NCBI GenBank assembly: GCA_002441585.1
Contig: DJWS01000007.1
Coordinates: 1-12,053 of the forward strand
DNA length: 12,053 bases
Source of the DNA: Candidatus Saccharibacteria bacterium UBA6224
GTDB lineage: Bacteria > Patescibacteriota > Saccharimonadia > Saccharimonadales > UBA4665
Direction of reading: 5' to 3'
Shown: piece by piece, positions 1 through 5,595 of the stretch
Position numbering within the stretch: position 1 is the first letter of the stretch
How the letters are laid out: each line of letters begins with the position of its first letter
Translations under genes and position numbers: made by a program
Notes under the pieces: generated by a model
Database searches by the model: none
What the model was told of the DNA's origin: nothing
Seen by the model: only the letters and a program-made list of their open reading frames with translations

Positions 1-477
1 CACGACACCACCAATCGCGAATTTTATAAGATGGAGCGGCAAATCTATCGGCTGCAGCATCGAATGGCCACACTTGATGTTCCTACCAATCGGCGCGAAT
101 ACCAACTGTACAAGGCCATCGCCCAAAAGTACGACTGGCCGTACATCGTGCAGCTGCACGATAACAGCCGAGCTTCAGCGCCGACCCTAACTCCGCACAG
201 TGCCACCCCAATCATGCCATTACCGCTAGTCATAGCTCATCTCAAAGCAGCCTGGTTGACGCTGGGGTGGGTCATCAGCGCAGCAGCGGTGGTCAACCTG
301 TGGATCAATGACGTGCCGCTATTCAGCCAGCCAGTCGAGGCAATCTTTGCCGCCATATTTTTAGTTCTGGCCATCCAACTTCTGTTTTATAGCCTCATAC
401 TTATTACCAGGCTACTGCGACGCACTTTCAATTTCATCCGTCGACACATCCAACCCAGCAGTTCAAAAACAGATTAG
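1..477 (+). CDS. Hypothetical two-helix membrane protein, probably 5'-truncated by window edge
   Basis: Unrecognised protein. The frame is open from base 1, so the gene probably starts upstream; the first ATG inside the window is at 31 and has no convincing promoter or ribosome binding site. Counting from that ATG, residues 1-60 are polar and rich in Arg and Gln. Two hydrophobic stretches follow, about residues 72-92 and 103-127, ending in a basic tail (RLLRRTFNFIRRH), as expected for a small inner-membrane protein with a cytoplasmic soluble part. The segments around TNREFYKMERQI (partly before the ATG) and TNRREYQLYKAI resemble each other, hinting at a short helical repeat and supporting the upstream extension. 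The 3' end lies 20 bases before the next gene's likely start, and that gene's promoter lies over the end of this one. No function can be assigned. Confidence 0.6.
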   Translation, partial: HDTTNREFYKMERQIYRLQHRMATLDVPTNRREYQLYKAIAQKYDWPYIVQLHDNSRASAPTLTPHSATPIMPLPLVIAHLKAAWLTLGWVISAAAVVNLWINDVPLFSQPVEAIFAAIFLVLAIQLLFYSLILITRLLRRTFNFIRRHIQPSSSKTD

Positions 478-497
478 ATGGTGGTATGCTGGCACGT
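460..497 (+). promoter_or_regulatory. Extended -10 leaderless promoter (copy 1 of a repeated promoter)
   Basis: TGGTATGCT at 482-490 is an extended -10 (TGn plus TATGCT at 485-490). It is followed by 7 bases and then ATG at 498, so transcription should start at or next to the start codon. The stretch 460-487 matches 1694-1721 in front of radC at 26 of 28 positions, with the same distance to the ATG. It overlaps the 3' end of the preceding gene. Confidence 0.6.
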
Positions 498-1067
498 ATG
501 ACAGAGGTGTCAACACATCGCGTTTACGAGACTGCGGATACGCCGTTCGATTTTGCGGTGGTAGTTAGCGATGCCGAGCACAACGTCCTGGTCGGTAATC
601 TGCAGGATCACGACGATGAAGTACTCAGATTGCCAAGTGGCCAAATTCCTCTAACTCCTGGCGATAGCAGCAATGGGTTCATTGTGCCGCAAGAAGCTCG
701 CGTCAGCCGGGTACTGCCCGCCATGGGAATTAACGTCGAACCTGGCACTCTCAAGAACCGCGGTCTGCTGTACCTGGCCGAACAACCAGTGCGCCTACTG
801 GTTGCCAGGGTCGTCCAGCCCACCGTCCGCGCCAACGTTTTATTCAAGGACCCATTGTGGCTGCCGCCGGCCGAGCTGCCTTACGACACGATGCCCGGCC
901 ATTACCAAACCTGGCTGCCGCACGTGCTGGGTGGTTATTCGGTCAGCGCGACCTTTGACCGCGCCTTGGGTGCTGTCGAACCAGACGCCTACCAACCCCA
1001 TGGCACCCTCATTCGCCAAAAACAAACGCCATTCCTCGGCCCCGTAGAAGCCATCCGAGCCGCGTAG
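498..1067 (+). CDS. Hypothetical protein with possible degenerate Nudix-like fold
   Basis: Soluble 189-residue protein without a confident family. I chose the ATG at 498 rather than the one at 486 because the latter lies inside the -10 box and because 498 has the same spacing to the promoter as radC has to its near-identical copy. Residues about 18-110 look like a Nudix-type sandwich: strand (FDFAVVVSD), then LPSGQ at 45-49 where Nudix proteins have LPGG, then a helix ARVSRVLPAMGI at 67-78 placed where the REXXEEXG helix would be, followed by strands LLYLAEQP and RLLVARVV. If so, all catalytic glutamates of the Nudix box are missing, which would leave a binding rather than a hydrolysing protein. 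The C-terminal third is rich in Pro and Tyr and unassigned. The Nudix reading is an inference from pattern only. Confidence 0.6.
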   Translation: MTEVSTHRVYETADTPFDFAVVVSDAEHNVLVGNLQDHDDEVLRLPSGQIPLTPGDSSNGFIVPQEARVSRVLPAMGINVEPGTLKNRGLLYLAEQPVRLLVARVVQPTVRANVLFKDPLWLPPAELPYDTMPGHYQTWLPHVLGGYSVSATFDRALGAVEPDAYQPHGTLIRQKQTPFLGPVEAIRAA

Positions 1068-1102
1068 CGGCCTTCACGCTGGATTATTTCGCTGTTTTGT
1101 AT

Positions 1103-1108
1103 TATAAT
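1103..1108 (+). promoter_or_regulatory. Consensus -10 box, leaderless start
   Basis: A perfect TATAAT at 1103-1108 is followed by 6 bases and ATG at 1115. No good -35 is visible at the usual distance (TGGATT at 1080-1085 is 3 of 6). The spacing implies an mRNA beginning at or within a base or two of the start codon. Confidence 0.6.
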
Positions 1109-1114
1109 ATGCAC

Positions 1115-1660
1115 ATGAAACAGCCCTATGAAGCTGTCGGGGTGGATGAATTTCCGGACGTAATGCCGTCTGTGATTTTTGATGTCGGCTTTGGCGGCAT
1201 AGCAGACGACCTGGATATGGATTTTCACTATCTGACCAAATACATGCGTGGTCGGGGCCTCAGCGATGAGCAGATCCAGGCACTGACCATAGAGTTCAGG
1301 GCCACGCTCTCACTAGATAGTGATGAGGACCGCGTGGGATTAGAAGGCCAATACGATTACGACAAACGAACGTGCGTTGTCCATCTGGCCAATATAGCTA
1401 TGATGAAGTTCAACACCGCCAAATTATTCAAGCAGCCCATACGTTGGGTGAGGGCCGAGATGCAAGTCGAGACAGCCAGAACCCTAGCCCACGAGATAGA
1501 ACATTATGTCTCACATGCCGAGGCGGATTTTGTAAATCCCACGGACTATATCAGTTGGCAATCCGACAGTGACGACACTGCTTACCTCGAACAACCCGAA
1601 GAAGTCCGTGCCCGCGCCGCAGAAAAGTTATACGACCCAACCCGCCTACGGATGAGCTAG
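1115..1660 (+). CDS. Small HExxH zinc-metallopeptidase-like protein
   Basis: A 181-residue soluble protein of no family I can name. Residues 118-134 read VETARTLAHEIEHYVSH, containing a clear HEIEH (126-130) in a helix of the zincin type, where the two histidines bind zinc and the glutamate is the general base. Downstream, QPEEVRARAAEK (160-171) looks like the second helix that gives the third zinc ligand (E162 or E163), an arrangement seen in small peptidases such as the IrrE/ImmA group. There is no signal peptide, so the protein is probably cytoplasmic. The N-terminal half is acidic and unassigned. I chose the ATG at 1115; an in-frame TTG at 1097 overlaps the -10 box. It lies alone between two genes with their own promoters. 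Metal binding and peptidase activity are inferred from the motif. Confidence 0.7.
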   Translation: MKQPYEAVGVDEFPDVMPSVIFDVGFGGIADDLDMDFHYLTKYMRGRGLSDEQIQALTIEFRATLSLDSDEDRVGLEGQYDYDKRTCVVHLANIAMMKFNTAKLFKQPIRWVRAEMQVETARTLAHEIEHYVSHAEADFVNPTDYISWQSDSDDTAYLEQPEEVRARAAEKLYDPTRLRMS

Positions 1661-1693
1661 CCCCGGCCAACTTCGCGCCAGACCCTCCAAACC

Positions 1694-1731
1694 AGTACAA
1701 AAACAGATGAGATGGTGGTATCATCACCGTT
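1694..1731 (+). promoter_or_regulatory. Extended -10 leaderless promoter of radC (copy 2 of repeated promoter)
   Basis: TGGTATCAT at 1716-1724 is an extended -10; 7 bases later comes the radC ATG at 1732. Bases 1694-1721 are nearly identical to 460-487 (mismatches only at 1697 and 1709), while the bases after position 1721 differ, so conservation stops inside the -10 box. This suggests two promoters of common origin or common control. Confidence 0.6.
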
Positions 1732-2382
1732 ATGACACGAATGCAAAATACTCGTCCAGAGCTTCGGCCGCGAGAGAAATTGCAGGCAAAAGGCGCCCCG
1801 TCACTTAGTGATTACGAACTACTGATGGCGATCATCGGCAGCGGCAATGCCCAGGCTGACGTCACCAAGATTGCGCGAGACGTGCAGAAACTCTTGAAGG
1901 ATAAGGGAAGTGAGCTCACCCACGAAGACCTACTGGCCGTTAAAAGCCTCGGACCCGCCAAGGCCACGCAAATCATGGCGGGTTTCGAACTCTGGCGACG
2001 CCAGTTTGAGGTATCAGAACGTCCGATCATCGACAGCCCAGAAAAGGCCGTAGGGCAACTAGCCGACATTCGGGACAAAAAGCAAGAATACTTCGTATGC
2101 CTGACCCTCGATGGAGCCAACCGCCTGATCGCCAAGCGCATTATCACCATAGGTACGCTCACTAGCTCACTCGTCCACCCACGCGAAGTCTTCGCCGACG
2201 CCATAACCGACCGCGCAGCTTCCATCATCGTCGCACACAACCACCCAAGCGGCAATCTAGTGGCGTCAGAAGCCGATGATGCCGTATCGGAAATACTGAT
2301 GGACGCAGGCGATTTGCTCGATATAAGGCTACGTGATCATATCATACTGACTCGTTCGAATTATCGTAGCATTGTCAGTTGA
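1732..2382 (+). CDS. radC: RadC family JAMM/MPN protein
   Basis: A full-length RadC-family protein of 216 residues. The N-terminal part carries the family signature REKLQAKGAPSLSDYELLMAI (14-34, with key R14, E15, G21, L25, D27) followed by a helix-hairpin-helix around LLAVKSLGPAKATQIMAG (67-84), a non-specific DNA-binding motif. The C-terminal MPN/JAMM domain has an intact metal site H169-x-H171-x7-S179-x2-D182 within AHNHPSG. RadC was once named a DNA-repair protein, but its enzymatic role remains uncertain, and homologues are common in mobile and defence-rich regions. The start follows a leaderless promoter. Its 3' end overlaps that of the convergent restriction endonuclease by 8 bases, so there is no room for a separate terminator between them. 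Whether it cooperates with the defence genes is unknown. Confidence 0.93.
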   Translation: MTRMQNTRPELRPREKLQAKGAPSLSDYELLMAIIGSGNAQADVTKIARDVQKLLKDKGSELTHEDLLAVKSLGPAKATQIMAGFELWRRQFEVSERPIIDSPEKAVGQLADIRDKKQEYFVCLTLDGANRLIAKRIITIGTLTSSLVHPREVFADAITDRAASIIVAHNHPSGNLVASEADDAVSEILMDAGDLLDIRLRDHIILTRSNYRSIVS

Positions 2383-3712
2383 CCTGCTTTTTGATGTATT
2401 TCTGATTGAGCCAAAAACACTGCTTGGTAAAGCTGCCGCCGTTAGGAAGCGGGAGGGTATCAGCTTTGTTTCTGCCGTGTGGCCTCACGTGTGCCACATT
2501 GCTGTCTACCATCTTGGGCAACATTTCCATGTTTCCTGTTGAAATCACCTCCACCGTCCTAGACCATACCTTTTCTGCCTCGATCCTGTCGGCATATGGC
2601 ATATTCCAGAACATGCTTTTCTTGAATCTTAGCACTCGATCTTTGTCATACTGAAATATGACGAAGAAGAACTTCTGGTTGATTTTTTCATAAAATACGG
2701 ACTCCTCCCATGATTGCCGGGAAGTCTCAATAAAATCAAATGTCGGGAATGAAATGGCTTCTTTTGGGGACCCGTTTTGGGCGAGTCGTATGGTCTTGAG
2801 GACAATGCCAGCCTTGACGAATTCGGGGAGCCACCTTTTCTTGGTGCCGAGAATACGCAGTGAAAGGCCGGCATAATACGACTTTGGCTTGTCTTCGGCG
2901 ATGGGGTAGTCATAACTTTCGGCAATTTCGTCAACGCTTAATCCTTCGAGCCCATCGAACTTTTCGAGAGTAATCTTTTCGAGACCTTTTTCTGCGTCTT
3001 TTTCGTTGCCTATAAGTTCCTCATCACTCCAAGTCGAATCAATTATGGTATTCACGTAGCTCGGCTTGAGCGAAAAGGCTCTTGATTTAGCTAATATGTC
3101 CGAGAAGGGTTGCCGTTTCAGCCGCTCTTTTGGGCCGCCAGACCCTTTTCTGCAAGCTGCCAGATAAAAAGTGTCACCTTCCGAGAGCTCATGTGCTTTG
3201 CCATCGAGTATCTTCTGTTGAATTAACTCCCAATCTCTCCGTATTATTTCGAGATCTTTTTCTGGGAATTGCCACAAAACCGGACTCATGACGAATTTGC
3301 GTTGCGTAGCAGGAAGCTCTTTTTGGTAAAGATAGAACAATATCAGCATGAGACGGCATTTCTTGAGGAAGCTACTAGTATCCCATGCCTCATCCACGAG
3401 CCCGAAATAGTGAATCATCGTCAGCACGAGCCGTTCCTTAGCTTGATAAGCCACTCCATCGCCCTTACGGGGAACGACGCCCGTAACCTTCAGCTCAACT
3501 CCCGCTTCTACAAAGTCGGGCTCGTGGTCACTGGCGTTATTGGGCCGATACTGATAGTGATGCTCTTCGACAAGCGTGCCTAATTTACCTTTGTTAGCAG
3601 CGTGATCTAAATCATATTTACCGACTACTTCTTCCAGGGAATGTCCGATGAGCAGCTTGGCATGTTCACGGAGCGATTCGGGAGATGCTGGATTATACGT
3701 CCGGGTTGTCAT
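2375..3712 (-). CDS. Sau3AI/MutH-family type II restriction endonuclease (GATC-type)
   Basis: A 445-residue type II restriction endonuclease of the Sau3AI family, predicted to cut unmethylated GATC. The N-terminal MutH-like domain has GKLGTLVEE (42-50) and the catalytic site D66-x6-E73-L-K75 within EPDFVEAGVELKVT, the same DX6EXK spacing as MutH. The C-terminal half repeats the fold: PEFVKAGIVLKT (296-307) lines up residue by residue with PDFVEAGVELKV (65-76), but the catalytic Asp is Glu297 and the Glu is Val304. This matches the known Sau3AI plan of a catalytic domain plus an inactive allosteric DNA-binding domain. Length is somewhat below Sau3AI (489). The gene is divergent from the C5-methyltransferase and starts 6 bases after a -10 box, so it is probably leaderless. 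GATC specificity is inferred from family and context. Confidence 0.9.
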   Translation of the reverse strand: MTTRTYNPASPESLREHAKLLIGHSLEEVVGKYDLDHAANKGKLGTLVEEHHYQYRPNNASDHEPDFVEAGVELKVTGVVPRKGDGVAYQAKERLVLTMIHYFGLVDEAWDTSSFLKKCRLMLILFYLYQKELPATQRKFVMSPVLWQFPEKDLEIIRRDWELIQQKILDGKAHELSEGDTFYLAACRKGSGGPKERLKRQPFSDILAKSRAFSLKPSYVNTIIDSTWSDEELIGNEKDAEKGLEKITLEKFDGLEGLSVDEIAESYDYPIAEDKPKSYYAGLSLRILGTKKRWLPEFVKAGIVLKTIRLAQNGSPKEAISFPTFDFIETSRQSWEESVFYEKINQKFFFVIFQYDKDRVLRFKKSMFWNMPYADRIEAEKVWSRTVEVISTGNMEMLPKMVDSNVAHVRPHGRNKADTLPLPNGGSFTKQCFWLNQKYIKKQVN

Positions 3713-3718
3713 ACAGCA

Positions 3719-3724
3719 ATTGTA
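3719..3724 (-). promoter_or_regulatory. -10 box of restriction endonuclease promoter
   Basis: On the minus strand TACAAT (3724 down to 3719) is followed by 6 bases and the ATG at 3712, giving a leaderless or nearly leaderless transcript. The -35 region (about 3742-3748) has no good match to TTGACA and falls on the GATC pair. Confidence 0.5.
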
Positions 3725-3742
3725 ACAGATGTAAAAATGAGG

Positions 3743-3771
3743 TTGATCGATCTGGGCGGGGCTGCTACAAT
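3743..3771 (+). promoter_or_regulatory. sigma70-type promoter of the methyltransferase gene
   Basis: TTGATC (3743-3748), a 17-base spacer and TACAAT (3766-3771) make a good housekeeping promoter. The -10 box ends 10 bases before the ATG at 3782, leaving only a 2-4 base leader. The last four bases of the -35 box are themselves a GATC site. Confidence 0.7.
3745..3752. promoter_or_regulatory. Tandem GATC sites between divergent R and M promoters
   Basis: GATCGATC contains two adjacent copies of the target sequence expected for this restriction-modification system. They lie nearly midway between the two divergent -10 boxes, and one overlaps the -35 box of the methyltransferase promoter. Methylation or binding here could adjust expression; that role is inferred from position only. 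Confidence 0.5.
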
Positions 3772-3781
3772 GGTACCTATC

Positions 3782-5041
3782 ATGAAAAAAGTGAGGGTAC
3801 TCGAGTTATTTGCGGGCGTAGGCGGTTTTCGCCTCGGATTGGATGCCGCTAGCGACGACAAAGTGGTGTACGACACTATTTGGGCAAGCCAGTGGGAGCC
3901 GGCAACGAAGAAGCAGGACGCCGCTGAAATATACGCCGCCAAGTTCGGCCCACATGGTCTTAGCGTAGAGAACATCGAGTCTGTCATCGAAAACGATTTT
4001 GCCAGTATCCCAAACCACGACCTACTTGTTGGAGGATTTCCATGCCAGGATTATTCCGTTGCAAGTACGCTCAAGCGCTCAAAGGGTCTGATGGGGAAAA
4101 AGGGTGTTCTGTTTTGGTCGATTTACTCTATTATTCGCAACAAGGGTGACGATGCCCCAAACTATCTCTTTCTTGAGAACGTAGATCGTCTGCTTAAATC
4201 TCCAGCCCGGCAACGGGGACGAGATTTTGCCGTCATGCTGGCGGCATTATCAGACTTGGGTTATGCCATCGAGTGGCGTGTCATAAATGCAGCCGATTAC
4301 GGTTTTCCTCAACGTAGGCGCCGTATATTTATAATCGGATACAAAAAGGGTACTAAAGCTTACGAAGGAATCTCTAAACTCAAGGATGCAAGGGACTGGT
4401 TGATACGTGATGGTACTTTGGCGGACGCTTTCCCGGTGGAAGACGGCGAGGATTTGCCCATAAATGAAGTTCTGTTGGAGGGACCGCCAGAAAAGATAAC
4501 CGAGGAATTCTCCGAGCATATGCCAAAACTCAGCCCGTTCCACAATAGCGGGTTGATGATATCCAGAAAGGTATACACTGGTAGGCTCTGGCCAAAATAC
4601 GACGGGCACATTACAACCTTGGGCGACGTTCTCCAAAAGGATAAGGACGTGCCTGAAGATTTTTACATTCCAGATGTCGAACTGTCGAAATGGAAGTATT
4701 TGAAGGGGGCCAAGCGAGAGGAAAGGTTCACGACGACAGGGCATGCTTACTACTACAGCGAGGGCTCCATGACATTTCCCGACGACACGACGAGACCCTC
4801 ACGAACCGTAATAACCGGCGAAGGAGGCAGGGGCGCCTCACGTTTCAAGCATGTCGTGAAGACCAATGATGGACGCTACCGTCGCCTGACTCCAATCGAA
4901 CTCGAGAGACTGGATATGTTCCCGGACAATCACACACTTCTTGAAGGCGTGTCTGATATGCGCCGCGCGTTCATCTGCGGTAATGCGCTGGTAGTGGGTG
5001 CCATCACGAAAGTCGGCGAAGCACTCTCCAGAAAGATGTGA
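3782..5041 (+). CDS. C5-cytosine DNA methyltransferase (Dcm/M.Sau3AI type)
   Basis: A 419-residue DNA (cytosine-5) methyltransferase that transfers a methyl group from S-adenosylmethionine to cytosine, presumably the inner C of GATC, protecting host DNA from the divergent endonuclease. Conserved motifs are all visible: motif I FAGVGGFRLGL (10-20, SAM binding), motif IV GGFPCQDYS (84-92) with catalytic Cys88, motif VI LENVDRL (131-137), motif VIII QRRRRIFIIG (177-186), a target-recognition region about 190-355, motif IX RRLTPIELERLDMFPD (367-382) and motif X GNALVV (400-405). I chose the ATG at 3782 because motif I should lie a few residues from the N-terminus and a promoter ends just upstream; upstream in-frame codons back to 3641 overlap the divergent gene. 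The Vsr gene follows after 3 bases, so they are probably co-transcribed and translationally coupled. Confidence 0.95.
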   Translation: MKKVRVLELFAGVGGFRLGLDAASDDKVVYDTIWASQWEPATKKQDAAEIYAAKFGPHGLSVENIESVIENDFASIPNHDLLVGGFPCQDYSVASTLKRSKGLMGKKGVLFWSIYSIIRNKGDDAPNYLFLENVDRLLKSPARQRGRDFAVMLAALSDLGYAIEWRVINAADYGFPQRRRRIFIIGYKKGTKAYEGISKLKDARDWLIRDGTLADAFPVEDGEDLPINEVLLEGPPEKITEEFSEHMPKLSPFHNSGLMISRKVYTGRLWPKYDGHITTLGDVLQKDKDVPEDFYIPDVELSKWKYLKGAKREERFTTTGHAYYYSEGSMTFPDDTTRPSRTVITGEGGRGASRFKHVVKTNDGRYRRLTPIELERLDMFPDNHTLLEGVSDMRRAFICGNALVVGAITKVGEALSRKM

Positions 5042-5044
5042 ATA

Positions 5045-5497
5045 ATGCCCGACTACTTGACGCCCGAGCAACGAAGCATCCAGATGGGAAAGATTCGCGG
5101 GAAGAATACGAAGCCCGAAACAATAGTCTACAGATACCTTCGTAATCAGAAGATATATTTCCAAAAGCACTATCGCACGAAATTCGGATTCGTCGTAGAC
5201 ATAGCGTTGCCACGCAAAAAGAGGGTTGTTTTTATTGACGGCGACTTTTGGCACGGTCGAACCGTTGGCCGACTAGTCGAGCGGCGCGGCAAAGAAGACT
5301 TCTGGACGAAAAAAATCCTTCGTAATGTAGAACGCGACTTGGAGCAGGCCGAACTGATGGAGAGCGAAGGATGGTCCATCGTAAGGGTCTGGAGCAGCGA
5401 ACTCATGAGGGTTAGCACGCGAGAATCCAAGCTCGAAGAAATAGGCGAATTCCTGTTGAACGGCTTCCGTCACCAACGCGCCGGAGAGAGCAGTTAG
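5045..5497 (+). CDS. vsr: Very short patch repair (Vsr) endonuclease
   Basis: A 150-residue Vsr-type endonuclease. Vsr nicks next to T in T:G mismatches formed when 5-methylcytosine deaminates, starting repair back to C:G, so it limits the mutation cost of the neighbouring methyltransferase. Family features: IRGKNTKPET (17-26) with E25, DIALP (52-56) with D52, FIDGDFWHG (63-71) with W69 and H70, FWTKKILRNVERD (86-98), and the closing strand RVWSSE (114-119). The residues that bind the structural zinc in E. coli Vsr (C66, H71, C73, C117) correspond here to Asp, Arg, Val and Ser, so this version seems zinc-free while keeping the catalytic D, W and H. Its ATG is 3 bases after the methyltransferase stop with only a weak upstream purine run, which suggests translational coupling. 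Target presumed to be the deaminated GATC site. Confidence 0.92.
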   Translation: MPDYLTPEQRSIQMGKIRGKNTKPETIVYRYLRNQKIYFQKHYRTKFGFVVDIALPRKKRVVFIDGDFWHGRTVGRLVERRGKEDFWTKKILRNVERDLEQAELMESEGWSIVRVWSSELMRVSTRESKLEEIGEFLLNGFRHQRAGESS

Positions 5498-5595
5498 CCT
5501 GGGGCGTCGGAGGCCTGGGTATAAACAGCGAAATGCTCCTGATATCTTAAGACTTGCCACGGCTAAGAGATATTATCGTACCCTGCTTGGCCTTA

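Noticed and set aside
1059..1071. Hairpin GCCGC-GTA-GCGGC over the stop codon of the Nudix-like gene
   Set aside because: Short five-pair stem without a following T run; it may be chance in GC-rich sequence.
3745..3752. Global avoidance of GATC as a trace of the restriction system
   Set aside because: GATC occurs repeatedly through the window, for example in radC, the endonuclease and the methyltransferase genes, so I see no obvious depletion; a proper count against a Markov model was not done.
3641..3781. 47-codon upstream extension of the methyltransferase
   Set aside because: It runs antisense to the start of the endonuclease gene and across both promoters; C5-methyltransferases usually begin just before motif I, as the ATG at 3782 does.
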